Part shown: positions 53,533 through 62,363 of the stretch, in pieces | Layout: each line of letters opens with the position of its first letter | Position numbering within the stretch: the stretch's first letter is position 1 | Origin: CAITJF01 sp032654645 | GTDB taxonomy: Bacteria; Pseudomonadota; Gammaproteobacteria; Burkholderiales; Gallionellaceae | Reading direction: 5' to 3' | Assembly (NCBI GenBank): GCA_032654645.1 | Contig: JAULAW010000005.1 | Span: forward strand, 620,001 to 684,000 | DNA: 64,000 nucleotides | Notes under the pieces: generated by a model | Databases searched by the model: none | What the model was told of the DNA's origin: nothing | What the model saw: the letters and a program-made list of their open reading frames with translations, nothing else | Program-made: the position numbers and the translations under genes

Positions 53533-54563
53533 GATTTTTCTACCACAACAGCGATCAGATGGATGTCGGCATCGGCGAGCGAATTTTTGAGTTTAGGCAA
53601 GGCGCGATTGAACAATTCAACAGTTGTCGTATCTGCTACATGCAGCACCAGCCGCAACCCGCTTTCAGCAAAAACCAAGCGGGCATGGATATCGCCCAAG
53701 TTGGGCAAGGCCAGCTCCATTTCGGTGCTCCACTGGCGTTCACCCTGCTGCTGGGCCTGTTGCTCCGGTGGCTGCCCCTGAATCTCCCATTGCATCTCCT
53801 GTCCGGGCCAGATTTGCCCTATCCAGGTGAGTTGATGTGTTTCCAGGGTATGCAATTGTTGCTGCACCAGAGGAAGCAATTCCCGTGCAATAGGCAAATT
53901 TGATTCGCCTGCGGATTTAATATGTGAGGCAGGGGATGGCGATGGCGAATAAAGCTCATCATTCTGTGTTATCGGATTTGTGCTGGACGCTGAAAGCCGC
54001 TTGTCCGTGAGCTGATTTTGTGGCTCGACCAGCAATTGCGCAGTGCTGCGTTCCCCTCGAATCCATTGCGCCTGATGAGATTCGTAGAACAGGCCGCTAA
54101 CACCGAGTGCTTCTCGCAATGCGCCTGCGAGCAGCTTGGAATCCGGCGCTTGCAGTCCGGTGTCCCAAACTGGCTTGTTGCCGAGCTGCTGAACAATGGG
54201 CCTTTCGAGCGGTAGCTCTGCAAGGTTGGAAAGTATGCGAGCCGTAGCGCCAATTTGATCCGATGTCGAGAGCGGATTTGTTGATGCTGCCATGCTGAAA
54301 GTGATTCGCGGTTGTGTTGCAATCACTTCGAGTTTAATCACATCACCGCTCTGGATATTGCCGGGCAAGCGCATTTGGAGTGTCTGTCCGGCGACTTGCA
54401 CCTTGAACAAACCCTCGCTTATTTTAGAGTGAACGGAACCCTGTAATTGCTGCCCTGGTTCAAGTTTTGTTACGGGGTTGGATGCATCGGACGTAGCCGC
54501 GATGAGCGGCTTGGCTGATCGGGATAAGACTTGAAGCGCACTGGTCAGATTGGCGGGTAGCAT
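53529..54563 (-). CDS. second FliK-like hook-length control protein
   Basis: A 344-residue protein; the C-terminal part (about 220-344: WIGQIWPGQEMQWEIQGQPPEQQ ... WSTEMELALPNLGDIHARLVFAESGLRLVLHVADTTTVELFNRALPKLKNSLADADIHLIAVVV) has the Flg_hook architecture seen in fliK at 43725-44867, with the shared LPKL...LAD segment. The N-terminal part has an OB-like stretch (LQGSVHSKISEGLFKVQVAGQTLQMRLPGNIQSGDVIKLEVI). Coupled to the FlhB-like gene by a 4-nt overlap. It may modulate the same specificity switch; direct function unproved. ATG 54563 is preferred over 54575. Confidence 0.8.
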   Translation of the reverse strand: MLPANLTSALQVLSRSAKPLIAATSDASNPVTKLEPGQQLQGSVHSKISEGLFKVQVAGQTLQMRLPGNIQSGDVIKLEVIATQPRITFSMAASTNPLSTSDQIGATARILSNLAELPLERPIVQQLGNKPVWDTGLQAPDSKLLAGALREALGVSGLFYESHQAQWIRGERSTAQLLVEPQNQLTDKRLSASSTNPITQNDELYSPSPSPASHIKSAGESNLPIARELLPLVQQQLHTLETHQLTWIGQIWPGQEMQWEIQGQPPEQQAQQQGERQWSTEMELALPNLGDIHARLVFAESGLRLVLHVADTTTVELFNRALPKLKNSLADADIHLIAVVVEKS

Positions 54564-54652
54564 AGTTAACCCCAAATAACTCCCTCATACCGTGCAAGTG
54601 TATCGCGAACCGGTAGCCAACGGGTGCAGATTGGTTCAGCCCAAAATGTCGG

Positions 54653-54976
54653 CTAGGATCCGTACGCCTGTTGCAGGCGTTGCTCCTGGCGGTTGCTTTG
54701 CATGATACGTTGCATTTGATCCATCCATGTTTCGGTGTGATTGCGTATCTCGGCATCATCCGCCAGGATTTTCTTAATCAGCTGGATTTTGCGTTGCCGC
54801 GCAGGTTCATCCAGCGTGGCTGCCGCATCAATGGGCTGCATGGTGGCGACTTGTTGCCGGCATTGTTGCTCTATGCTGACCAATTTGTCCCATTCTCCAT
54901 GCACTGCCGCATCGCGCATCTGCCCGGTCAGGGCCGATAGCAATTCGTAATTCGTAATGATATGTATATTACTCAT
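54653..54976 (-). CDS. fliT: flagellar protein FliT (export chaperone)
   Basis: FliT is the chaperone of the filament cap FliD and in enterobacteria also inhibits FlhDC. The 107-residue helical protein starts MSNIHIITNYELLSALTGQMRDAAVHGEWDKLVSIEQQCRQQVATM and ends with the amphipathic LIKKILADDAEIRNHTETWMDQMQRIM, matching the family. Sequence conservation is modest; position right after fliS supports the call. ATG 54976 is four nt after the fliS stop; a start 33 nt upstream would overlap fliS. Confidence 0.8.
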   Translation of the reverse strand: MSNIHIITNYELLSALTGQMRDAAVHGEWDKLVSIEQQCRQQVATMQPIDAAATLDEPARQRKIQLIKKILADDAEIRNHTETWMDQMQRIMQSNRQEQRLQQAYGS

Positions 54977-54980
54977 AGGG

Positions 54981-55439
54981 CTACACTCTTCCGTAAACCA
55001 GTTGTGCATTGGCGGCGGGTTTGGGTTGTGGCGCGGCCTGTACGTCTCGCGAGGTATTGGGGCTGATGCTATCCCAAGCCGCTTTCAAATCGGTCAACAG
55101 TCGCGCCACTTCATCCAGAGCGGCCAGGTCGTTGTTCAAATTGGCTGCAATCAAGCGCGTGCACATATATTCGTATAACGAGGAAAGATTCTGCGCTAGC
55201 TCTCCACCGACATTTTTGTCCAGGCTGGCATTCAGGCCTTCATCAATGATGGCGATGGCTTTGGAAGTTGCGGCTCCCTTGGCGGAAACATCTTTGCGCA
55301 GGATGCCGTTCTTGGCATTGGCAATTGCCAGTAATGCGCCTTGGTATAACATCGAAATCAGCTTGTGCGGATCGGCCGCAGATACACAGGATTCAACTCC
55401 TATCTTTGCATAAGCCTTAATTGCGACATGGGTGTTCAT
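54981..55439 (-). CDS. fliS: flagellin chaperone FliS
   Basis: FliS keeps flagellin unfolded and delivers it to the export gate. The 152-residue helical-bundle protein has the family motifs AYAKIGVESCVSAADPHKLISMLYQGALLAIANAKNGILRKD and GELAQNLSSLYEYMCTRLIAANLNNDLAALDEVARLLTDLKAAWDSI. ATG 55439 is favoured, since GGGGGA lies six nt upstream; an ATG two codons earlier is in the ribosome site. Directly downstream of fliD and upstream of fliT, the usual fliDST arrangement. Confidence 0.93.
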   Translation of the reverse strand: MNTHVAIKAYAKIGVESCVSAADPHKLISMLYQGALLAIANAKNGILRKDVSAKGAATSKAIAIIDEGLNASLDKNVGGELAQNLSSLYEYMCTRLIAANLNNDLAALDEVARLLTDLKAAWDSISPNTSRDVQAAPQPKPAANAQLVYGRV

Positions 55440-55454
55440 GATCATTCCCCCGAG

Positions 55455-57470
55455 TTAAAGTCTGGCTAGTTGTTGCGTCAAGTAAGTGCTGGTCTGGTTC
55501 ATGTTGGTCAGCATGACATCCAGGGCGGAAAATTGTTTGCGGTAATTTGCTTCGATACCCGCCAGGCGTTGTTGTAGAACGTTGCGGCGATTACCGATGT
55601 CTTTGATCGAATTGTTTATCCCATTGGTGCGGCCGGTGATGAGGCCGCCGCTGGCAAGCTGAGAGGCCACCAGTTTGTCGAGCTTGGCGGCATAACCTTG
55701 GGAATAACTGATGGTGCCGCGAGCGCCGAGAGATCCCCCGTTGACCTGGACTGCCAAGCCGGTGGCGCCGCCATTGTCTGCGGTCAATAATTGGCCTTTT
55801 CCTGTAGCCGTTGCGCCACCTATCGTGCCTGCCACATCCAGCCCGGCTGTCTGCGTGATTGCGGTGGCTCCAAACAGGGCGGTTATGCTGGTTCCAGAGG
55901 TGATGTCCACGCTGGTGGCCGAACCATAATTATTGGAGGTAATCGCGAGCATGCCGGTAGCATCAATGGTGACAGAAACGGATATCCCCACAGCGGACAG
56001 GCCAGCCGAAGCGTTGATCTTGTTCTGTGCTTCCGTGGCAAGCGCTTGCGGGGTGGCGTAAGTGCCGCCCGCCAGCGTGATGGAAGCACTCACGCCATTC
56101 ACTGTCAGATTCAGGGTGTCGTTGCTTGAAGGAGTGATAATCGTCGATGACGCAACAGCAGTAGCGCCCAGGGCTTTGCCCTGAGTGGCAAGCTGGGTGA
56201 TGTTGAGGTAATAGGTTCCGGGCTGCGTGTTGCTGCCTGACGTGGAATAGCTCACCAGATTGTCTGAACTTGTGCCTACAGCCCCGAACAGGCTCGCTAC
56301 GTTGCTGAAGTTGCCAGTGATCGCAGTGTTGAGTTTGGCGCTATCAACGGCCAGCGTCCCGTCCTTTTGGAAAGCAACGCCAATTTGCGACATATTAGTC
56401 AGCGTGCCGGAAACCCCGCTGATTGGGCTAGCCAGAACACCACGAAGTTGTGATTGTAAGGTGCGTATCGTAGCGTCGCCTTGTAGAATTGCGCCCTTTT
56501 TTGCTGCTGCGTTATATGCCGATACATTGTTCAGGGTTTTGGATAAGTCGTTATACGCCTTCACGAAACCTGAAACCGCACCAGTCACCGAGCTGTTGTC
56601 TGGCGCAATAGTCAAGCTGGTTGAGGTGGTGGTTATTTTGCCCAGATTGAGCGTCACGCCGGGGATGGCATCTGTTACGGTGTTGGACGCCTTGCTGATA
56701 GCGATACCGTTTATTTTAAGCGCGGCATTTTGCGCCGTAGTAGTTTCGGATAAATTTTGCACGGCTGCAGGATCATGAGCCAACAACGTGCTTAACGTGG
56801 CATCCCCAGTGACGGAAATTTTCATGCTATTGGCTTTGCCTGTGCTGCCGGAGGACAGCACCAATCTGTAAGGATTGGTGGCATTCCCATCGTTGATGAT
56901 GGAGGCGGTGATGCCGATGTTGGCCTTATTGATGGCGTCGCGGATGCCTTGCAGCGTGTTGTTGGAGCTGTCGATGGTGACGGTCTTGCTGCCATTGCCA
57001 TTGGTAGCAAAAGCGGAACTGGTATAAATTCCGGTAGTAGCATTAAATGTTCCGCCGCTGATGGTGCCAAAATCGAACGTTAGCGTCGTGGAAGCGCCTG
57101 CGCCGATTGCCGTGGTTTGGCTGGTTTGCCCGGCGGCGACCAGCCGCTGTGCTTGGGCAAGTGCGCTGATGTCTATGCCATAAACGCCAGCCGCAGCTGT
57201 ACTGTCTGCAGATGCGGTCAAGGTTGTGGCATCGGAAGCGGTGGCTGACAGCGCTTGGGCTCTGGCCGCGCTGTTCAGTATGGTGACCGCGCTCTGGAAG
57301 CTGGACAGTGCGCCGCTGACGGTTCCATAGGCAGAAAGTTTGGCCTGATAACTGGCTTCCTGCGCATTTAGTTTGTTGATGGGTTGCTGCTCCACCGTCA
57401 TGAGCTGGCTGACGATGCCGTTGACATCAATGTTCGACGAGGTGGTGGCCGATGTCGCAGCGATTGCCAT
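55455..57470 (-). CDS. fliD: filament cap protein FliD (HAP2)
   Basis: FliD caps the filament tip and folds exported flagellin. The 671-residue protein is much longer than E. coli FliD (468). The N-terminal block is present (SSNIDVNGIVSQLMTVEQQPINKLNAQEASYQAKLSAYGTVSGALSSFQSAV), as is the C-terminal coiled coil (LDKLVASQLASGGLITGRTNGINNSIKDIGNRRNVLQQRLAGIEANYRKQFSALDVMLTNMNQTSTYLTQQLARL). The central part is extended by Thr/Ser/Ala-rich beta domains (about 390-560). Starts 9 nt after flaG. Confidence 0.94.
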   Translation of the reverse strand: MAIAATSATTSSNIDVNGIVSQLMTVEQQPINKLNAQEASYQAKLSAYGTVSGALSSFQSAVTILNSAARAQALSATASDATTLTASADSTAAAGVYGIDISALAQAQRLVAAGQTSQTTAIGAGASTTLTFDFGTISGGTFNATTGIYTSSAFATNGNGSKTVTIDSSNNTLQGIRDAINKANIGITASIINDGNATNPYRLVLSSGSTGKANSMKISVTGDATLSTLLAHDPAAVQNLSETTTAQNAALKINGIAISKASNTVTDAIPGVTLNLGKITTTSTSLTIAPDNSSVTGAVSGFVKAYNDLSKTLNNVSAYNAAAKKGAILQGDATIRTLQSQLRGVLASPISGVSGTLTNMSQIGVAFQKDGTLAVDSAKLNTAITGNFSNVASLFGAVGTSSDNLVSYSTSGSNTQPGTYYLNITQLATQGKALGATAVASSTIITPSSNDTLNLTVNGVSASITLAGGTYATPQALATEAQNKINASAGLSAVGISVSVTIDATGMLAITSNNYGSATSVDITSGTSITALFGATAITQTAGLDVAGTIGGATATGKGQLLTADNGGATGLAVQVNGGSLGARGTISYSQGYAAKLDKLVASQLASGGLITGRTNGINNSIKDIGNRRNVLQQRLAGIEANYRKQFSALDVMLTNMNQTSTYLTQQLARL

Positions 57471-57479
57471 GATTTCTCT

Positions 57480-57884
57480 CTAGGCTTTCTGTCTCAGCAG
57501 CAAACCTTGCTGAATCCGCTCGATAGACCGCGAAATCGCGATGGTTTCTTCCGATGGAAATTGCCGGATCACATCGCCGGTCTCCGAATCCACCAGCTTG
57601 ACAACGGACTTCATGGTGTCTGTGTCAATAGTGAATTCCAGATTCTTGCTGGACTGCTTGAGCGCCTTGTTGATGTTGTCCACCAGGTTTTGCAACTGTG
57701 GTGCAGTGGGTTGCTGCTGGGCAGGCGGCTTTGCGGCAACTTGTGTTAACTCAGCCGGAGCGGGTTCACCTGTTGAAGTGGCAATAACAACAACGCCAGG
57801 CGCACCGTCTCCGGTGTGCCTTTCGTTTGAAACTCTGGCAGGTGGTGGAACCTGCGGCAGGTTACTGACATTTTGGATGGGCAT
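57480..57884 (-). CDS. flaG: FlaG family protein
   Basis: FlaG proteins affect filament length and are encoded next to flagellin. The 134-residue product has a disordered Pro/Ala-rich first half and the FlaG domain in the second: QNLVDNINKALKQSSKNLEFTIDTDTMKSVVKLVDSETGDVIRQFPSEETIAISRSIERIQQGLLLRQ, where the D-DT-VVKLVD-ETG-VIRQ-P pattern is diagnostic. AAGGAGATGC precedes the ATG. It lies 62 nt behind fliC with a terminator between, so its level is probably lower than flagellin. Confidence 0.92.
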   Translation of the reverse strand: MPIQNVSNLPQVPPPARVSNERHTGDGAPGVVVIATSTGEPAPAELTQVAAKPPAQQQPTAPQLQNLVDNINKALKQSSKNLEFTIDTDTMKSVVKLVDSETGDVIRQFPSEETIAISRSIERIQQGLLLRQKA

Positions 57885-57902
57885 TTTGCATCTCCTTCTC
57901 TT

Positions 57903-57934
57903 AAACCCCCAGCCGGTTTTCTGGCTGGGGTTTT
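57903..57934 (-). terminator. intrinsic terminator after fliC
   Basis: CCCCAGCC / GGCTGGGG, an 8-bp perfect stem with an 8-nt loop, followed on the minus strand by GTTTAAG and preceded by AAAA. Bidirectional shape; it lies 12 nt after the flagellin stop and would leave only read-through for flaG-fliDST. Confidence 0.75.
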
Positions 57935-57946
57935 ACATCACCAAGC

Positions 57947-59422
57947 TTAACGCAACAGTGTCAAAACTTGATTTGGCACCTGGTTCGCTTGCGCCAACAT
58001 CGCTGTGCCGGCTTGTTGCAATATCTGCGCACGGGTCAGGTTGGCTGTTTCTGCGGCGAAGTCAGTATCCATGATGCGGCTGCGCGCAGCGCTCAGGTTT
58101 TCAGAAGTGGTTTGCAAACTCGTGATTGCGTTGCTGAACCGAGACTGCAACGCACCGAAATCAGAGCGCTGGCTATTCACGTTAGCCAAAGCGGCATCCA
58201 CTTGTGCAATCGCACGGGTAGCAGCAGCCACACTGGAGACGTCAATTTGATTGACTTTTTGCAACTGGGCGGCAGCAGTCGCAGCCGTGAACCAGTCCGT
58301 TGTAGTTGCACCTGTCACGCCGAACGATTTATCCGAGTCAAGGGTGAGTTGACCGGTTGCAACAGCGGTCGAAGCAGCAACAACGGAAGTGCCAAAGGTG
58401 GCTGCTGCCGAACCGGTATTGCCAAGTATGGTGATGTTATTTCCAGTCGCATTTGTCAGGGTGATCCCGGTGCCTGCGGTGTTTAGCTTGGCAGTGACAC
58501 CCGTGTTCGCCGATACGTCATTGAACGCTTTGATGCCTGCGGCCAACCCATCGGCATTGAGTGCCGCGCCGGAGCTAAACGAAATAGTGGTTGCAGAGCT
58601 GTTATCGGAAGTCACAGCAAGGCTGAATGAACCGTTCAACGCTAACGCTGTCAGGTCAACCTCGGTTTTTGCCGATGCCGTCACACCTGTGGTGCCGGTT
58701 TGTGCATTGACCAATCCGGCAACCGTCTTTGCAGAGGCTCCTGCAGAATGAGTGATTACACTTGAACCAGCAGCGCCGTTGATGGTGAAAGAGGTGCCTA
58801 CTATACGGGTAACCGCTGCGCCAGCGGAGACAACCGCGTTAGCAGTGCTGCCCAAGGTTAAGTCGCCTGTACCATTGCTGGTGGTTGCGGCAGCGCCGCC
58901 GATACGGTAGTTGCCGTAGCTGCTGGTGCGGAAGTTGGCCCCGCTCGCCGTAATGGTCTGATTGGCATTTGCGCCTACCTGGAACACGGACGATCCTGTG
59001 GTGCCATCCAGAAGGTTCAGGCCGTTAAACTGCGTGCTGGTTGCAACTCGATCCAGTTCCGCAGCCAGTTGGCCAGCTTCTGCTTGCAGGGCAGCACGGT
59101 CACTGGTGCTGTTGGTGGCGTTGGCGGACTGTACGGCCAGTTCACGGATACGTTGCAACATATCGCCTGCACCGGATAACGCACCTTCGGCAGTTTGCGC
59201 CAGAGAAACACCGTCGTTCGCATTGCGGCGAGCTTGGTCCAAACCGCGTATCTGTGCGGTCATACGTTGTGAAATTGCCAAGCCGGCCGCATCGTCTCTG
59301 GCGCTGTTGATGCGCAAACCGGAAGACAAGCGTTGCAAGGCGGTCTGCAGCGTGCCTTGTGAACCGTTCAAGTTTCGCTGTGCATTCAGGGATGCAATGT
59401 TGGTATTGATAACTGAGGACAT
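57947..59422 (-). CDS. fliC: flagellin FliC
   Basis: The filament protein, 491 residues. The conserved D0/D1 ends are intact: MSSVINTNIASLNAQRNLNGSQGTLQTALQRLSSGLRINSARDDAAGLAISQRMTAQIRGLDQARRNANDGVSLAQTAEGAL at the N-terminus, and SRFSNAITSLQTTSENLSAARSRIMDTDFAAETANLTRAQILQQAGTAMLAQANQVPNQVLTLLR at the C-terminus. The central 165-390 region (Ala/Thr/Ser-rich) is the variable surface domain. AAAGGAG precedes the ATG; a sigma-28 promoter lies about 100 nt upstream. Only one flagellin gene is in the window. Confidence 0.97.
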   Translation of the reverse strand: MSSVINTNIASLNAQRNLNGSQGTLQTALQRLSSGLRINSARDDAAGLAISQRMTAQIRGLDQARRNANDGVSLAQTAEGALSGAGDMLQRIRELAVQSANATNSTSDRAALQAEAGQLAAELDRVATSTQFNGLNLLDGTTGSSVFQVGANANQTITASGANFRTSSYGNYRIGGAAATTSNGTGDLTLGSTANAVVSAGAAVTRIVGTSFTINGAAGSSVITHSAGASAKTVAGLVNAQTGTTGVTASAKTEVDLTALALNGSFSLAVTSDNSSATTISFSSGAALNADGLAAGIKAFNDVSANTGVTAKLNTAGTGITLTNATGNNITILGNTGSAAATFGTSVVAASTAVATGQLTLDSDKSFGVTGATTTDWFTAATAAAQLQKVNQIDVSSVAAATRAIAQVDAALANVNSQRSDFGALQSRFSNAITSLQTTSENLSAARSRIMDTDFAAETANLTRAQILQQAGTAMLAQANQVPNQVLTLLR

Positions 59423-59517
59423 TTTAATTCTCCTTTAACTGGGTTTGCTTTCCGGCTTGGTCGCCGTTTACGTTGGTTTGCCCTGTGTATCAGGCTCATC
59501 AACCGCCGTTAGTCCAG

Positions 59518-59544
59518 TTATCGGAAGGAGTCGGGAAAACTTTA
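59518..59544 (-). promoter_or_regulatory. sigma-28 (FliA) promoter of fliC
   Basis: Minus strand TAAA (59544-59541), 15 nt, TCCGATAA (59525-59518): one mismatch from the consensus GCCGATAA, correct spacing. About 96 nt upstream of the fliC start codon. The remaining 220-nt gap to the cyclase gene has no gene. Confidence 0.8.
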
Positions 59545-59642
59545 GGCTCATTTTTGAATTTTTTGCCGAATCGGTTTGCCGGGGCATATTGCAACAGGCC
59601 GGGACGGGAAAGAAGGTGCTAAAAAAATCTCCATAATCCGGA

Positions 59643-61577
59643 TCACCGCGCAATGGCCACGCGGTTCTTGCCGGCTATTTTGGCTTGATACATCGCTTTG
59701 TCGGCGCGCCCGACAACATCTTCCTGGGGTTCTTCCGGGGCGCGCAACGCCACGCCTGCACTGAAAGTCACCAGAACGCGGTCGTTTTCATGCAAGAAAA
59801 ACTTTTTGGTGAGTTCGCGTTGCAGGCGTTCGATGGTCGCGGCGGCCTCTTCAAGGCCGACGTCGGGCAAAACGATAATGAATTCCTCGCCGCCATAGCG
59901 CGCTACCGAGTCGCTGGGGCGCAGCGCTTCCTTGATGACGTTACTCAGGTGGACGAGCGCCTGATCGCCGGCATGATGCCCCAAGGTGTCATTCAGGCGC
60001 TTGAAATCATCAATATCGAGCAACGCAACGCAGAGAGAGGTTTTGCTGCGGTCAGCGCGTGTTGCCTCGCGTTCAAAGGCTTCGTCCAAACCGCGCCGGT
60101 TGAGCGCACCGGTAAGTTGATCCTGGTGCACCAGTTCGCTGACTAGCGAGAGCTCTTGTTCCAGATCCCTGATTTTGGCTTCGGCTTCCTGAACCTGTTT
60201 GCGGGTGCCAACCAGTTCATCGTGCGAGCGCAGCGCACTGGCCTGGATAATGCGAGTGTCCTGCATGATGTCATCCAGCAGGTGGCTTAATTCGGTGAGG
60301 TTGTTGGATTTGCCGATTTTTTGACTATAGCCCTCAATCTTTTGCTGATAGTCACCGGTGCTTTCGGTGATTTCGCCGAGCCGGTCAATAAAGGTGGTCA
60401 TCAGGCTCTTGAGCGTGGTTTTGGCATCGGTGAGGCTTTGTTTGAGCATGCCTTGCTTGATGATGGCATCGCGCAGGCTGCGTTCTGCATCGGCGATGGC
60501 GTTCCGGTCGATCGGATTGGCGATGATTTCTTGCAGGATGATGATTTGTCCATGCAGCCATTCTTCGCCCTCGACCATTTCACCGATGTTTTCCACCAAC
60601 AGGCGCAGCAGGCGCACCAAACCCTCGTGAATCTTGGCTTTGTCACCGCCGCGCAGTTCGACTTTAATCCAGAATTGGCGCAGGAGTTTGGCCAGTGCGG
60701 TAACTTGCTCATGCGTTTTGATGCTCCGCACTTGGGTTACCAAGGTTTGCACTTCCTGTGCAAATTCCGGTTGCGTGCTGAGTATGCTTTCCAGAGTTTG
60801 GGCTAACAACTCCAAGAGCTTGCCAAGCATTTCGGAATCGCTGCCGGGTACCAGGGCAGCCGAAGCCGCCGTCGGGGCGGTAGCTGGCACTGCGGGAGTC
60901 GAAGAGCCGATTTCGATGGAGTTAGCCGCAGCCGGTGATCCCGACCAAGAGCGCACCAATGCATTCAGCTTTTCAAATAAGACTTCCGGGTTCGCTGCAA
61001 ATCGCGTCAAAACGATTTCCAGGCCTTCTCTTTTGCGGGTGATGGTCAAGCCTTTGTGAGTGGCTTCCAGTTGGCGCAATAAGTTGCGGATCAGTTCCGA
61101 CCAGGAAGAAACCGGTTCGCCACCTTGCCTGGGTAATACTTTTTCAATTTCCTTGAGGCATTGTTCCCAGTCCCCTGCCCCGATTACTTTTTTCAAAGCG
61201 ATGCCGGCGTGCGCGGATTTAGGGGTTTGTGCGAGATGCTCGGCAAGGCGGAGCAAGACTTTTTCAGCGCCGCTGTTTTCGTTAACGTGAGTCTCGCGCA
61301 GCGATTCGTTCGCTCCCTCGCCCCCCGGGAGAGGGTTGGGGAGATAACCAGCCACTTGGCTGCCGTCTTTGGACAGCCTAGTGTAATGGCTAGTAGTTCC
61401 ATCAGGGGAACGGGTATCATCTGGGGCAGTATATTTGTCATGCCCGTCAGCAGCGATGCCGCTGATCTCAGCGTAAATCCTGGCATAGTTGCCCGGTGTC
61501 GGCGGAATCTTGCGCAATGACAGCGTTTTTAAGGCTTCGCGGGCAAGTTCGGATGGATTGGAAGAATGTTTGCTCAT
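59643..61577 (-). CDS. GGDEF diguanylate cyclase with an in-frame repeat insert
   Basis: Makes cyclic di-GMP from two GTP. The 644-residue protein has an N-terminal helical domain common to betaproteobacterial cyclases (SSNPSELAREALKTLSLRKIPPTPGNYARIYAEISG), a long coiled-coil middle (about 230-475), and a GGDEF domain (about 480-640) with active site GGEEF at residues 562-566. The DIDDFKRLNDTLGHHAGD and ADKAMYQAK blocks are intact. No transmembrane segment is seen. Residues about 54-99 are encoded by a dispersed repeat (61281-61415, 135 nt), between the N-terminal helices and the coiled coil. It may feed the PilZ protein YcgR. Confidence 0.9.
   Translation of the reverse strand: MSKHSSNPSELAREALKTLSLRKIPPTPGNYARIYAEISGIAADGHDKYTAPDDTRSPDGTTSHYTRLSKDGSQVAGYLPNPLPGGEGANESLRETHVNENSGAEKVLLRLAEHLAQTPKSAHAGIALKKVIGAGDWEQCLKEIEKVLPRQGGEPVSSWSELIRNLLRQLEATHKGLTITRKREGLEIVLTRFAANPEVLFEKLNALVRSWSGSPAAANSIEIGSSTPAVPATAPTAASAALVPGSDSEMLGKLLELLAQTLESILSTQPEFAQEVQTLVTQVRSIKTHEQVTALAKLLRQFWIKVELRGGDKAKIHEGLVRLLRLLVENIGEMVEGEEWLHGQIIILQEIIANPIDRNAIADAERSLRDAIIKQGMLKQSLTDAKTTLKSLMTTFIDRLGEITESTGDYQQKIEGYSQKIGKSNNLTELSHLLDDIMQDTRIIQASALRSHDELVGTRKQVQEAEAKIRDLEQELSLVSELVHQDQLTGALNRRGLDEAFEREATRADRSKTSLCVALLDIDDFKRLNDTLGHHAGDQALVHLSNVIKEALRPSDSVARYGGEEFIIVLPDVGLEEAAATIERLQRELTKKFFLHENDRVLVTFSAGVALRAPEEPQEDVVGRADKAMYQAKIAGKNRVAIAR
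61281..61415. repeat. GTTAAC-ended dispersed repeat, copy 4, inside the cyclase gene
   Basis: Starts GTTAACGTGAGTCTCGCGCA as in copies 2 and 3, contains a CCCTCGCC..GGGAGAGGG core, then the AGATAACCAGCCACTTGGCTG ... CATCAGGGGAACGGG module shared with copy 1. Its span, 135 nt, is a multiple of three and has no stop in the gene's frame. Confidence 0.75.
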
Positions 61578-61665
61578 GGTTGAATAACTTTGATATTAGA
61601 ATTATCAGGCAAAACAAAACCTGTGATACGCTGAATAGCGGACATGTTTCCCCGCATTTCACCCC

Positions 61666-62307
61666 TTAGTTTTTGGTTTCCACCAGATGATACGCAATGG
61701 CATAGTGAACTGCCTCGGCATTATTCTTGAAGCCCATTTTCTCCAACATGCGCGCACGGTAAACACTCACGGTTTTTGGGCTGAGCAGCATGATTTCGGA
61801 AATTTCGGTCAGGGACTTACCGGAGGACATCAAGCAGAGCGTCTGAAATTCGCGGTTGGACAGGGTTTGATGCAATAGGTCTTGCGACTCGCCAATCAGG
61901 GTGTTCAGCATCTGTTCGGCCAGGGTTTCGCTGATGTATTTCTTCCCGCTGATGACTTGCCGGATAGCGCCTATCAGTTTCTCCGGCGCGCTTTGCTTGT
62001 TGATGTAACCCGCCGCGCCCGCCTTCAGGGCGCGCGCGCCATATTGTTCTTCCGGATACATGCTCTGCACGATGACCTTGATACTAGGATGTTCCGACTT
62101 GAGCCGCTTGAGTACGTCCATGCCATGCATGTCCGGCAAAGCGATATCCAGCAATACCAAATCGAAATGTTGCTCGCGCACCATGCTGATGGCCTGCATA
62201 CCGGCTTCAGCTTCTCCGGTCACTTGCATGTCCGGGCTTTCCCCAAGCAACTGTTTTAATCCCTTGCGGATCAAGGCGTGGTCATCGACTACAAGAATCT
62301 TGATCAT
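61666..62307 (-). CDS. NarL/FixJ-family response regulator
   Basis: A 213-residue two-domain regulator. Receiver domain about 1-120 with Asp8, Asp9, the phospho-acceptor Asp54 (LVLLDIALPDMHG) and Lys near 104 (YINKQ). A LuxR-type helix-turn-helix occupies about 145-208 (LSNREFQTLCLMSSGKSLTEISEIMLLSPKTVSVYRARMLEKMGF). The sensor kinase gene lies 56 nt upstream, so the two form one signalling pair. The target genes are unknown; nearby flagellar and c-di-GMP genes are candidates, which is inference only. Confidence 0.92.
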   Translation of the reverse strand: MIKILVVDDHALIRKGLKQLLGESPDMQVTGEAEAGMQAISMVREQHFDLVLLDIALPDMHGMDVLKRLKSEHPSIKVIVQSMYPEEQYGARALKAGAAGYINKQSAPEKLIGAIRQVISGKKYISETLAEQMLNTLIGESQDLLHQTLSNREFQTLCLMSSGKSLTEISEIMLLSPKTVSVYRARMLEKMGFKNNAEAVHYAIAYHLVETKN

Positions 62308-62363
62308 ATGACGGCTTGGTCAGAGAAGTGATATTTGGGATTGGGTGCTGTTGCGCGTATATC

